Source of the DNA: Sialis fuliginosa | Lineage: Eukaryota > Arthropoda > Insecta > Megaloptera > Sialidae | Direction of reading: 5' to 3' | Length of the DNA: 64,000 nt | NCBI GenBank assembly: GCA_961205875.1 | Contig: OY540813.1 | Span: 23,159,001 to 23,223,000 of the forward strand | In this document: one piece after another, positions 11,231 through 23,075 of the stretch | Position numbering within the stretch: the first letter of the stretch is position 1 | Layout of the letters: each line of letters opens with the position of its first letter | Program-made: the position numbers and the translations under genes | The notes under the pieces: generated by a model | The model's database searches: none | What the model saw: the letters and a program-made list of their open reading frames with translations, nothing else | What the model was told of the DNA's origin: nothing

Positions 11231-11504
11231 TTCATTGTTAAGCAAATGATCGATTTTTTAAACGGTTCATATATTTTAGATTTTTTAATCTATCTATACT
11301 AAAGTTACTAAGGATATAATATGACATAACAGTAATGGTTACGGATAATATAATTTATATTGACAATATAAAACTTTTTACAAATATTTTCTAATAAAAT
11401 TAATGGAAAAAATGAAAACAAAAATCAATGGAAGTTGTAATGTTGATGTAATTAAAGCATTATTATTATCTGTGTTTTTAAAGTTGTCAGTTGTGCGGGC
11501 ATTA

Positions 11505-11960
11505 ACCGATTTTGAAAAACACGTAGGCGAAGCCGCGGTAAATTCTAGTAACTAATAATGTATATAGGTACTGGATTGAAAATTTAAGCCAAAACCCAGT
11601 ATTATTAATGATTAATAAGGGGTAAATAGGACTAGGGCCGGCCTTAGTAAGTTTGGTATACCGGGAGAACATGTTTTCTTTATGACACGATTTCCTAAGG
11701 GACAATCATTAGATCAAGTTAATCATTGAAAATAGATTTAATTACACTAATAATTTATTAAATAAAAATAAAAATTAAGAAATATTACATTTTTTGTTTA
11801 AACAAATCAATTTTATAACCGCCATCAAAGGAAATTTTTAACAAGACGAATGATTAAATATTTGATTTTGCGCTTTTTTTGAGCTGAGTTTTTTCTGTGT
11901 GACCGTCTGCGATCCATCCTGTCTTGGCGCCCTGAGCCTCTCCCCTAAGTCCGGTATTTA
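11505..11960. repeat. Mosaic of transposon relics (CGAAGCCGCGG tail; CCGGCCTTAG block)
   Basis: GCGAAGCCGCGGTAAATTCTAGT at about 11527 is a decayed version of a common insect retroelement tail. AGGGCCGGCCTTAG at about 11634 and CTTGGCGCCCTGAGCC at about 11923 resemble ends of hAT-type elements. No coding sequence survives. Confidence 0.45.
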
Positions 11961-11969
11961 AAAATGCAT

Positions 11970-13145
11970 GTAGTTTACTTACTTGATAACTTATATTATT
12001 TTTAAAATATTTACTGATTTATTGAATTTTTATTAAATATACGAATGATATTTTTATATTACAGTTTACAGTAAATATAAATAAATGCCCTTTCGAAAGT
12101 TTGAACGACCTCAAAACTAACATTTTTTTGGGGAAATATTGATAGGTCTGTACTTTTACTGATCCTGTATAATAATATGAAATTTATTCTAGATTTGAAT
12201 AATACTATAGTTTCTTTTTGCGATTATATTCATGCGTAATATCTGATAAGATTTGTATTATCTGCTAACGTTGTGTGTGTTATTCCATCAACTTTACAAC
12301 TTTATTAGATAAAGTGTTCGCAAACACGTTGTACAGACACTTGTAAGAACTATCCTACGTACATACGTTATAATATTACCTAGGGGCATTATATAAGTTG
12401 TAAATAATAAAATGACTTTGAAGTTGACAAATGTTGATTGATCGGAAACTAGTTACGAGTAGTTGTTGCTTTATGACTTTACATAAGAATGAAACACACC
12501 AAGTAAATCCTTTGAGTCCATCCATCATAACTTAACAAATTGTTTGTCAAAATACTATTATTATTACCAGAAAGGGATAGAGGCTTACATAACCCTTTGG
12601 ATTATGAATTGTAATTCTGAATAACTGTTTTAATATCGGGATTATATAAATCTTAATTATATTAATCTCTTGTTCCGTGTTTTCTTCCGTGCTGTATGTA
12701 TATATGTATGTTCTGATAGGATAGATATGTACATTGCCAACATTTTCATTCTGTATATTTAAATATATGGATGATTTTAAAAATAAACCTATTGGTATAC
12801 CGGGTATTTAAAATAAAATGTTACGAATTTTAAAGAAAAGAAACGAAAAAAAATCAGTTTGGAGGACGCAATATCATATTTTTATGTATATATTTTAAAT
12901 AAGAACCTTTATTTATGCTTTAAGGATCTAAATCTGCTTGTAAAAGTAAGAAAATTTTGTCATGTATAAATATTTTCACCACTCTTAATTAACGGAAACT
13001 ATAATAATTCCTATTTTCTGGGTACAAGTCTTGATCTTGAGATATCATATAAAAACTTGTATTTATTTAAACCATGGGCTGAGTTATTTTTATATTGTAT
13101 ATAGATATAAAATGTCTTAATAATTATATTTCTACTAAAAGCTCA
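11970..13145. other. A+T-rich intergenic DNA
   Basis: Nothing recognisable beyond short TATG/TA tracts (12690-12715). Confidence 0.45.
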
Positions 13146-13150
13146 TTTTG

Positions 13151-13503
13151 AAGCTGCACACAAAACGAGAGTTAGGTAAGTCTCACCTCGTCTAGGTTTT
13201 TTCGGCTCATTTAGTCTAGTAAAAATTAAGTCTGTTTCGTATGCTAAAAATTAGGCCGATCTGGTCTCAGTTTCACCTTGTGTGCATGTACTCCTGTGAA
13301 TTTTTTTTAGAAAAAGTATTTTTAACAGTTATTTTTATAAAATAAACAATGGACATATTAAATATAACTTAGTGATAATGTATATTTTATTTGAATTATT
13401 GATTTGGAGATTAATATCAATCAGTAAATTGCTAATTCGTGATAATCTTTTAAACCGAGACTCCAAACTGAGTCCTAGAAAAGTCTTGTATCGCGTGCAG
13501 TTC
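13151..13503. mobile_element. hAT-like MITE (GTCTCG family), copy 1
   Basis: The left end GCTGCACACAAAACGAGAG matches in reverse the right end (reverse complement AACTGCACGCGATACAAGAC). The interior has GTCTCACCTCGT, GGTCTCAG and CCGAGACTCC motifs. The ends resemble the CAGGGNTG/TAGGGCTGTACA class of hAT termini. A clean 8-bp target duplication was not found, so the superfamily is tentative. Confidence 0.5.
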
Positions 13504-13555
13504 TAAATCTATAATAATTTGTCCATCGATATAGTATATTTTGATTAAAATGGTA

Positions 13556-13742
13556 ATACAAATTTAATATAGTTAGTTTGGCTTCTGAACATATACTGGC
13601 ACTCGTCCGAAATTCTAGGAGCATTGTCCTGATGCCTTACGTCAAAAAAGTTCTCCTTCAAACCAATATTAGAATGACTTTGTCACATACGATGAAAGAT
13701 CATGCAGCGCTCTACTTTATGAATCCTGTGACAATGAATTAA
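13556..13742 (+). other. Short open frame in a G+C-richer block, possible exon or TE coding relic
   Basis: From 13556 the plus-strand frame is open for 61 codons to a TAA at 13740-13742. The first ATG is at 13632 (36 codons). The translation has a mixed, protein-like composition and includes LVRNSRSIVLMPYVKK. An acceptor-like ATATAGTTAG lies just upstream. No family was recognised. It could be an exon, a dead transposase fragment or a regulatory block that happens to be open. Confidence 0.2.
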
Positions 13743-13849
13743 CAAATTACTCTTGCTCCAGTGGCTGCATTCATATCGGCTAACTTTTTAACTGTGTTGA
13801 ACACCGACACACCCTACAAAAGTGCACACACCTAACAAAGACACGTATC

Positions 13850-15490
13850 TTTTATGTTTTGTTAAAGAATATACTTTTCTTTTTTTGTCAATACCCAAAA
13901 TTCATGCTTTTGCAAAAAGGATGGAAATATAATTTTACATGATTTTAAGAATTCTTCTCTTTTTTTATCAAGATAGATTGGTGGGATGAAAAAATAAAAA
14001 TAAAATATATACATTTTGGTGGTGTTGGGTGAGTGTTATCTCCCTCTAATATAACCTAAAGGCGGTTTTCATTTATGTGGTTACCCACTACCTCACAAAA
14101 GACTGTACCGACGTTTGTAAGTGCCGCAACGAATGTACTAATCATTATATTCTTGTCAAATGTACTTAACTTTCTTCAATGCGCTTTTGTAGTTAACGCT
14201 TTGCAGTTTGTTTTGTTTAGTATTTGGTTAACATGCTGAAATGTGATATGTATATTTGTGTCACTTTTGCCACTGTCAATATTTTGTTTAGATGTGTTAT
14301 AGAATTTTACCGAAACCGTATAAAATGCGTTCATGTTAAATATTTATATGTACCTACTTACGAATATATGAAACAGAGGAGATGTATTTTTATATCCTTA
14401 CATGTTTATTATTTAGTATTTTATTAGGAATGGTTGATACTTTGGGAGGTGATTCTAGTGAAAATTATAAGAAAGTAAACTTATGTCGGCCAATTCATAA
14501 ATAGTTGCATACTTTTTTGGTTGTTGTCATCGATTGTTTTGATTTTTACATATGTTTTTTGAAAGTAACAAACTTTTTTGGGGAATGGTCCTTTTACAAA
14601 CTATTATAGATTCAGATATTTAATAAGCATTCTTTCTTTAAAAAATGAGTAAAAAATAATCGAATATCTACAAGTAAAATAAAACGTATTTTAATTTATT
14701 TTTTAAAATTTACTATACAAAACAGATAACAATATTGTAATTCGTGCTTTTGATTGGAGACAAGAGCATAGTTCAGGGGCCTTTATAAATAATAAATACC
14801 AAGATTTTTCACTATTTAATGTTGTTTAATTAATTCGTACAATCGAATTTTAATTTCATAGCTATATTTATTTCAATTAGACACTTTTGGTTTTTTCATT
14901 ATTTTAGTTCTAAAGATGGAGCTTTGCTAATCTCTCCACTAATAAAATCTTTTTTTTAAATTGCGGTAATAAGAAATATAAAAAAATAGATAGATTTTTA
15001 AAACTATAAAGTAACTTAATTAAAAATTAAAAATTAATTAAATAAAGTGCCGGATTTAAAAACTTATAGCTCCTGGGCAGCACTCTGTAGCATTATGTTC
15101 GCAAATATTGGCAAACATAATTTTTTTAAATACCTAACTGATTTTTTTGTGGTGAATATATATGTTTTTTTGGGACTTCTGAAATGTTTACAATTCGAAT
15201 TATACTATCAAGAAAAAATATTTTTTTTACAAACTTTCTCAATTTGTAGAAAAAATGTAAAAGTAGAATTCCCAAGTTTTGAAACAAACGTCTTCATTTG
15301 CTTTTTACATCAAAATATAGACAATATTTGTTAATGCATATGGCTGTTCTTCCTGAGATAACATACACTCACAATACAATATAAATTAACCTAATGGCAT
15401 ATTCAATCCCATGTTGACAATTAATTCAATATGAATAATATATTCAATATCGGAAACAATCGGAATAGTTTGTATATTCCATCCTAAACA
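13850..15490. other. A+T-rich intergenic DNA
   Basis: No feature can be supported. Frames that are open here lack an ATG or are dominated by Ile/Lys/Asn/Tyr/Phe codons. Confidence 0.45.
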
Positions 15491-15500
15491 TAACAATTGA

Positions 15501-15583
15501 CAGGCAAGAGGGAGCCACTTCAAGCCCCGGTTTGCCCTGAAACGGAGGGTTCTGCTTAAGGGCGGGTCTCGAGCTAAACCCTC
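15501..15583 (+). ncRNA. Candidate structured RNA: G+C-rich double hairpin
   Basis: This block of about 85-100 bases is strikingly G+C-rich in A+T-rich surroundings. Hairpin 1 pairs CAGGCAA (15501-15507) with TTGCCCTG (15532-15539, one bulged C), and inside it GGGAGC with GCCCC (one bulged A) around an 8-base loop. Hairpin 2 pairs GAGGGTT (15545-15551) with AACCCTC (15577-15583), with an inner GCT/AGC. In A+T-rich genomes such islands often mark structured RNA. It is not a tRNA: there is no cloverleaf and no A or B box. A transposon-derived hairpin is the main alternative. Strand is undetermined; plus is shown. Confidence 0.35.
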
Positions 15584-15649
15584 TGCAACCTACCACTTGG
15601 TATCAATGCAAAGTTGTTTTTATAAATCACTGATGTGAAAAAAATATAT

Positions 15650-15860
15650 ACACGAGGGTTAGATGTGCGGTTTGTGTATTATGTAATTCAATAATGGAAG
15701 AAGTGATGGATCGTACTGTCACAGTCTGAGTGTGGTGATTAGGTCGCGTGTTAATTGGCCGGTTGTCAGAATGTGAAGGTGCTGTGTAATGATACAGCGA
15801 CAATGAATTTTATCCCCTTTTACGGTTTGTGAAATATTATTGCTGTCAATGTGTTAACCA
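15650..15860. promoter_or_regulatory. Putative cis-regulatory block
   Basis: This is a G+C-richer, non-repetitive and non-coding stretch with homeodomain-type cores (GTTAATTGG, TGTAATTCAATAATGG) and TTTTATCCCC. It resembles conserved enhancer sequence by composition only. Confidence 0.2.
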
Positions 15861-16369
15861 ATAAAGGGATGGAAAATTTAGGAAGGTTTTTAATCGTACG
15901 TTATAGTTATAAATAAATTTTTACTTGAAGTTTGCATTGTATATTTGCAACGAAAATTGTTTATTATTTAATTCAATGTAATGGAAAGTAACTCTGAAAA
16001 ATATATTACAAGATATTTTATGTTCCATTTTTTTGATAAGTAAAGATGTTTAATAGAATCAGTAAGCTTTTGTCCTCGGGTGCGATACTGGGATTAACAA
16101 TATTTGCATTAGTTAGTTTTTTTTAGCTCTGGAGAGCGTCGAAAAATCTGAATTTTCTATTTTTAGCAACAAAAAATGAATATCTCTATAACTATTGCAC
16201 CAATATCAAAAAAAGTTTTCGGTCCTAATCAGCGTTTAAATTATATAGAGACCAACTTTGTCGTTAGTGAGACATGTATATCATTGAAAATTGTAAAAAA
16301 ATGTATATAAAATATGTCAAAAATTCTGTTTTTCGTACTACCCATGTAAATAAACATAAAACATTGTTA

Positions 16370-16545
16370 TAGATTGGGGACCTCGGAACCGATTTTAAAC
16401 AAAAATTGACTAAAACCTGACTAGATAACGTACCTACGTATCAAAGAAAACCACATGAAAATCGGATTAGTGATTCTCGAGTTATAAGTGGACAAACAGA
16501 ATGACAGACAGGGAGACGTTCGCTTTATAAATGTAAAGATAAATC
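16370..16545 (+). repeat. Retroelement-type relic (GATTCTCGAGTTATAAG...CTTTATAAATGTAAAG)
   Basis: Phrases such as ACCGATTTTAAAC, GAAAATCGGATTAGTG, TCTCGAGTTATAAG and GACAGACAGGGAGACG are typical of decayed insect non-LTR or SINE 3' ends. Confidence 0.45.
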
Positions 16546-17189
16546 TTTTATTTCACGAGCTTTAGATATAATGTTTAATTTTAGCTTACTACATTATTAA
16601 TATGTATATAAACGGTTTTGTGAATAACGAATTAGCATAAATTAAGTTAGAAATGGGACAACTACTTTAGACACTCAAAGTCAGCGGTCTGTAAACTTTA
16701 ACAGTCTGGTACCTCTTACACAAAAAATAAATCTTAAATTATGACATATACGGATTTTTATTAATATTTGTTTTAATGTTTATTTAATTAATTATTTAAT
16801 TTAATTTAGTTAATTTATTATTGATTTTAATTTATTATGATTATCGCTTTTTTGTTTATTTCTTTATTCGTGGCTTCAAAAAGTTTAATAGCCACTCTTT
16901 TAAATGAAATATTAAATTTTCGTGCATTTGCGAGTATAAGTTATAGGTAATACAATTAGAAAATCTACCAGAATAAGAAGTATAGGTTTATCTTTTGAAT
17001 GGTCCATATCTTGCATAAAAACTGTTGAAAGCAGTTAAAAAAGACAACGAAACTTTAAAAACATTTTCTTCAGAATATGATCCAGCTGACGTTATTTCTT
17101 ATATGTATAATGTATATACATAGTCTGGTAATGGCGATAACTTATAATAAATGTAGGATTTTTGTAATAGACTAAAATCTCGTAGACAA

Positions 17190-17335
17190 ATACCCGAGTG
17201 GTTTGCAGGGAGGGGGTGGGGGGTTTAAGGGGTCGTGGTACGCTGATGTTTGTTGGTGTGCACTCGTGCGCACTCACACGTTATGGGCACGTCATCTGCA
17301 CTTTGTAAACTCAGACTCGCCGGATTTCTTTAACA
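17190..17335. promoter_or_regulatory. Putative cis-regulatory G+C block
   Basis: GGGAGGGGGTGGGGGG is followed by a near-palindromic cluster GTGCACTCGTGCGCACTC, then GGCACGTCATCTGCAC (bHLH-like CACGTC and CATCTG cores). There is no ORF or repeat homology within the window. Regulatory function is inferred from composition and motif density. Confidence 0.22.
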
Positions 17336-17454
17336 TATAATGTGTATAAATGTATAATACGTTCATGTATTTTATGCGCAGGAGAAACGTTAAAATATTT
17401 TATTAATTTGTGAAGTTGGAAAATCTGATTAAGAGATTTAATTACAATATCTAC

Positions 17455-17985
17455 AACCTCTATTAAAGTATAGTCCATAAACGTATAAACCCTCAACGTA
17501 TGTTATTTGAGGTTATGATAGTAATATGTATTTGAATATAAATTTCTTTTATATTCAAATACATACCACACTTACGCCCAATATTACCAAGTTTAACTAA
17601 ATGTTCTTTTAACTAACTGTCATGTTATCAGCAGAAACCAATTAATTTATGGTGATTTTTAATTGTCTATACTATGTTTTTACAACACATATTATGTACA
17701 TTTTTCATTTAGAGCCTAAATATTGATTTAAATCATATTGGTAATATACCAAATTTACTTTAAAGGAGCATTTAGCGCTAAAGGAGCATTAAATTGGTTG
17801 ATAATACCGGGAAATACAATTAATATAAACCGAAAATAGTTAAACTTTAAACTGTTTTATAGTTTAATTTGATCTGAAATGAGCTTTTATCGAGTATGTG
17901 GAGGTAGAGGGGAAATATACTTTTAGAGAGGTTATCAGATTCCAAGTGTATTTTACGTAAAGGGAGGTTCTACTGTAATTTTAAT
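17455..17985. repeat. Dispersed repeat R9, uninterrupted copy
   Basis: Both ends match a second locus: ATTAAAGTATAGTCC...TTGAGGTTATG at the left corresponds to about 21980, and ATAGTTTAATTTGATC...GAGTATGTGG...CCAAGTGTAT at the right corresponds to about 22800-22900. The second locus is split by a 700-bp insertion. Confidence 0.55.
17526..17564. repeat. Perfect 17-bp inverted repeat, 5-base loop
   Basis: ATGTATTTGAATATAAA pairs fully with TTTATATTCAAATACAT. The hairpin is all A+T apart from two G/C pairs and has no terminator-like T run. It lies inside repeat R9. Confidence 0.85.
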
Positions 17986-18099
17986 GTTATCAGGTTCGTG
18001 ACACGATTTGATGTGTCAAAATAGTTTTATACTTTTTACTTTCTTATACCTATCCATATGTATGTATATGAAATATACATATATGATAAGTAAGTATAG

Positions 18100-18430
18100 T
18101 GAAGTCTTTTTTTTTCGAAATCCTGATTTTGATATGATATATTCTATTTTCGTCAATATGTCTGTGTGTCTTTCTATCTGCAAGCGCTGTAACTCAAATA
18201 CGACAAATCGTAGAAGGGTGGAATTTTATATTTATGATAAATAATTATCTGGGAAGAAAACCTTCTATTTTTGAAAACGATCTATCAACCGGATACGGAT
18301 ATTTACTGACGTCGATTTTTGAATTTTTCGAATTACTTTGAAACAGTGCGAATTAGAGAAAAATGGCCAAGTTAAAAATTGTAGATAATATTATTATCTG
18401 TACTTAATTTATGTTCTAATAATTTTTTCG
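18100..18430 (+). repeat. Dispersed repeat family Y, copy 5 (longest)
   Basis: This is the most complete copy. It reads GATTTTGATATGATATATTC, GTCTGTGTGTCTTTCTATC, AAATACGACAAATCGTAGAA, GAAAACCTTCTATTTTTGAA and then ATTATTATCTGTACTTAATT. Confidence 0.65.
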
Positions 18431-18959
18431 ATAAAACAAATTAAAAAAAATAATAATGAAATATACATAAAGTATAAGTAAGTATAAATAGTTAAATTGA
18501 TAAGAGTAAACATCTATTTTTACGTTCAAAAAATGTATTTGATACATAATGTAGAGAATAATATTATCTATAGTTTATATCCCATTCTTTTTATTCTAAC
18601 TTTTATTAGTTTGTCAGAATTATGTATTTCAATAAAATAAATCACGTACAAGGTTCACCGCCAGAATTACGTATAAGAAAGTCCCGTGGTTCTCATGGCA
18701 GATATTTTACCTTCGTGGTATTGAGTGAAACTTTACGAAAACTTTCCAAAATTTAATATTAAGTAAGAACACTGGCTTGTGAATAAATAATAATATTTTC
18801 CCACCTCTGATCCAAAATATTCCATACGTTCTTATCATCAATACCAAAAAAAACATACGAAATCGTAAATCAATATGATGTACGTACATATCGTAGATCT
18901 ACATATATAACAGTTCAAATTTTTAAATTTGGAAATCGACATAGACGAATACAAAAACA

Positions 18960-19250
18960 AACGCATAAGGAATTGGTGACGGATGTAACGTATGTGAGAG
19001 CGGGTATAAAGGGATTGGGAGTAGAGGGGGTAGGGGAGGGGTGCCATTTCAAAGGACGACATTTCAACTGTGATTATTTATAACGTGGCTTTCGGATGCA
19101 AAACTACGGCGGCGTTGTAAACAATGATGGCTGTCATCGTTGTATCGTGACTGTCGTTTACACAGTGACGCCTTATGTGTGGGGTTAGAATTTAGTTTCA
19201 AGGTTAAATTAAAAGGTCAAGTTGAGATACCGTTGGTATAGGGGTTTATT
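18960..19250. promoter_or_regulatory. Putative enhancer or promoter block
   Basis: This 290-base non-repetitive stretch has locally high G+C. It contains GGGTATAAAGGG (TATA-like, about 19001), GGGGGTAGGGGAGGGG, ACGGCGGCG and AAAGGTCAAG (nuclear receptor half-site). No ORF. It is either a promoter or a developmental enhancer; direction is unclear. Confidence 0.25.
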
Positions 19251-19259
19251 TAAAGTTAA

Positions 19260-21960
19260 TATTCGTATATTTGTTGTTCAGAAGAGTTTTTGCTTTGTAT
19301 TTTGTTATATACATTCTTTTCTGAGGTTCCGATAGATAGTGTGTTTACAGTAGACGGGATGTGATATAATTATATAACTAAGCATTTATTTAGAAAACTA
19401 CTGATTATATTTTAAAAGTTTAAAACTAAATTTTTCCTATGAAGAGTATCTTACTCTTTATATTCATTCATATATCTTTGCTCGAATCACCCATTTGGTG
19501 GACACTTTTTTTTATTTAAAGAATGGTATCTATATTTTTTTATTTCGTAGAATAATTGACCATGTTATTCTGGATTACTTTTGTACAAAACATTTTTTAA
19601 AGAAATTTGACAATGATGAAAAATAATAATTACCTTATAGATCAGGGGTCATCAACCTTTTAATAACTATGTATCGGCAATTTTCGTATTTTTTTATTGA
19701 TATTTAATTATTTTTACCACGTACCAGTACCGCAGTAACTCAATTTAGTGCAAGTGTGAAGTAATTTTTAAAGGGTATGTTTGTAAAAAAACATTTACTT
19801 AAATTTATATTTTTATTTATATTTATCTATGTTTATAATATATAAATAATTTAAATTCAATGAATTTCTACATCTCTATCGATACAGTGTACTTTGAGAA
19901 AAATGAAAGTTTGAATCGATCACGAGTGGGCGGTAAAGACTAAGTTGACAATAAGTCAATATAAAGTATAAAGTAAAATATTTTATTGTTTTTTTTTTGT
20001 GACGCCAATGTGCTTTGATATATTTGAGACAACCCCTCATCTTTATTGTACTTCATCATGTACTGTGCGCCACATGTTACTGTATGGTTGTCAGCTTTCC
20101 TTCTGTTAATGGGAAAACTCAAGGAAATACTTTATTAAATAAATAATTATGTTGGAGATGAGAATTATAACGAGTAATTTATAAATAATTGCGCTAAACG
20201 TTAAATTTGATTTGTTGTTAATGTCAATTTAGCGCTAAAATATTTGTTTTGATTATTTATAGTTTATAGTTACTAAATGTATTATGTGCTTTTAAAATAA
20301 ATAAATTGCGCTATTATCTTTTCAAAATTAAATTTCCTACTAGTTTTCAAAAATATAGCATCTCTAAAAAAATGTCTTATTACTCAAAAATGACAAAAGA
20401 AAATTTAAAATTTGTAAACTACCTCGTTTAAGGGGGGAAACCATAGTGTAAATTGCTTATTTTGTGACTTTTTAAATTTATTTAATTAATTATTTTAGAA
20501 TTGAAGGCAGGATACATGTATTTAAATTATGTTTATATTACACAAATTTTTATTGAAAAATATTGACAAATATCAATATCTCAGTGGTTGGTTCATATGA
20601 AAAAAAGCAATCATATAATTTTCTTAATCTGTATGAATATAGGTAGCTATCGCAAAGTTTAGCCGTTTTTTTAGCGGCCTTTGAAATTAAAAAAACATTT
20701 TTTGATAATTTTTTGTTTCATTCAAGGAACATAATATGAAATTTGAAAAATTTTGATTTGTGTCTTTTTTGTGCGGTGGGGGTGCAATTTCTCTTTTGTG
20801 GAATTAAATGCTCTGTCTTTTGAATATCTAATCCAATAACTTTGAATTCAGTGTCAATTCTATTTATAATGTCAATGACAAAACTATTAAATTCAATTTG
20901 TTTTAAAGGATTATCAATAACTAGTTATAATTAGCTGCCTTGTAAGTCATGTCTCATAAAGATTCATTTTTTAATTTTGTTATATTGTGGGTACAACGGC
21001 GGATACTGAATATGTTTTAGGCTTTTATTTTTCCTACATACGGAATATCTGTATTTGATATTATTCTTTATTTAAATCAAAAATTGAAGATAAATATTGT
21101 AAAGAAAGTTACGTGTCAAGATCAAAAAAAGACGAGACAACTTGGCAACTTCAAGATCTTAACAAGATGGTCAGAGTTGAAAAATTCGTGATCGAAACCT
21201 AACAAGACACTCTTGTTTAGTGCGTAACCTTATTTCATAATTTCGTATAACACTTGTGTAAATTAGTGGAACACCTATTATGAACCACTGTTTTATAATA
21301 ACAAATTCTCGATCTGCCCTATTTTTTGTGTATGTCCGTAAAAAAACTTTGTGACTACTTGATATACATATATTAAAATTTCTTTCTTCCAGGAGATGTG
21401 TACAGTATAAGTATACATGTCGCCGTATCATGAATATCTATGTCATTTTCTGAGTCTAAGCTCAGGTAGATGTATACTTTTATATAATATTTAAGAATAA
21501 TAAAGTTCTGTTTAAATATTTACGTTTCGAAATGGAGTTGCTTGTCTTTACGTTCTCTATAACGAACGCGAGCACAAAATGGGAACAAAATATTCTACTG
21601 TTTATTTATTTAATAGAGTAATTATGAAGTCCAATATTTGCTACAGTTAATTTTATGTTATTATAGCCATTTTGTAATAAAGAAATTTGAAACATGGTAT
21701 ATTTTAATATTTCTTATTTTGTTTATAATTTATATTAATTAGGAAGACATAAGGTTTGTGTGCATCTGACAATGAGTGGATTTATAAGTTATATATCATC
21801 ACGCTATGACTCAAAATAGCTGAGCAGTGAATAAATTAACTGCTTAAAACAAAATAAATGAGCGTGCAGGCCGTATTAACTGTACAATCGCGCCGGCCTG
21901 AACTATAAGAGATACAACAAAATTATGTAAGTATGGAACTTTAATAAACTTCAATCAGTT
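19260..21960. other. A+T-rich intergenic DNA
   Basis: No gene or recognisable element was seen, apart from a 7-bp G+C inverted repeat, CAGGCCG/CGGCCTG, at 21867-21900. Confidence 0.45.
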
Positions 21961-21964
21961 CTCC

Positions 21965-22925
21965 TATTCAACATCCATTAAAGTGTACTCCCTAACGTAT
22001 ATTAATTGAGGTTATGTTTAACTTTGCAACGATGATTATAACTGTTTAAATGGAAATATCACACTTGTAATATAATCCAAAATACCAGTATGGAGAACCA
22101 TACATGACTTCCATGTTCTTTCTATCTTTTTAAATAATTTTTTAAATATACATTTTTATAAATATTTTATTTATATAACCTACTATTACGAATATACATA
22201 TGTAGTAATACATAAAAAAACATATATACTTACGACTGTTACAGCTGTTATTGTCAAATTTAAATTTAGTTGCATTTGTTTCCATGGCAACATGAATTAA
22301 TGACGTATTAATTAGTATTTAAAATTCAAATTTTAAGTGTGTTGTTCAGTTGTTCACCCCTTTAATGGCTGTTTAGGCACGTACAAATAATAAATGTTCC
22401 TTAAATTCAATTGAACTGCAAATGTACCACATCTTATCAAAATTAGTGAGATAATACTCGCAATGTTCACTTTTTAGACGAAAAAAGTTATAAAATTTCG
22501 AATATTTCCAAAACCCCTAATCCGATTAACACCAAAATCAATAGGTCTGGAGTACTCACTGAGACAAACATTTTCCCCAAAAATAATTTAGATCGGTGCT
22601 TTTTTACAGTAGTTATCGTACGACGAAAAAAAATCTACATCCAGACACACGCACAGCCGCCATGCGGAAATTAACTTTTCTTTACGTTTTGAAGTTAGTA
22701 CAATCAGAATTTGTCATTTTCTCGGACACGATTTTTCGACGGTATTACAATACTTCCATTTCCTTCGGAACATGGAAGTAAAATAGCTAAACCAAACAAT
22801 TTTATAATTTAATTTGATGTGGAATGAGTTTTCATAAAGTATGTGAGGATAGAGGGAAAATATAATTTTATATAGATGTTTTCAAGTCCCAAGTGTATAC
22901 GTTTAGGAAGGGTTTACATATGTGT
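21965..22925. repeat. Dispersed repeat R9, second copy, split by an insertion
   Basis: The left part (21965-22079) and right part (22785-22925) match consecutive sequence at 17455-17985. The intervening 22080-22780 is a complete T3 element, so this is an occupied site with an in-window empty relative. Confidence 0.5.
22080..22780 (+). mobile_element. T3 family element, copy 1, carrying an RFX X-box
   Basis: It begins GTATGGAGAACCATACATGA...CTTCCATGTTC and ends CTTCCATTTCCTTCGGAACATGGAAGTA. Copies in the window are at 41279-41940 (+), 42463-43221 (-) and a split relic at 44480/45274, with a rearranged one at 37491-38379. A frame of about 60 codons near the 3' end is open here (22596-22781) and in the 42463 copy, but begins with GTG and is broken by a stop in the 41279 copy, so it is not a real gene. 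GTTTCCATGGCAAC at 22278-22291 is a consensus RFX X-box. Confidence 0.7.
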
Positions 22926-23024
22926 ATATAAATAGTACAATCATTCTGTCGCATCATGATAATCAAAGATTCCATATCGTCTGCAGATGTATAGATATAT
23001 AGAGATCTTATATTATTATTCTGT

Positions 23025-23075
23025 ACCTATATGTATGTACTGTTTATATATGTATGTAAGTATGTATGTATGTAT
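23025..23075. repeat. Degenerate (TGTA)n microsatellite
   Basis: Repeated TATGTATG units with occasional interruptions. Confidence 0.7.
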
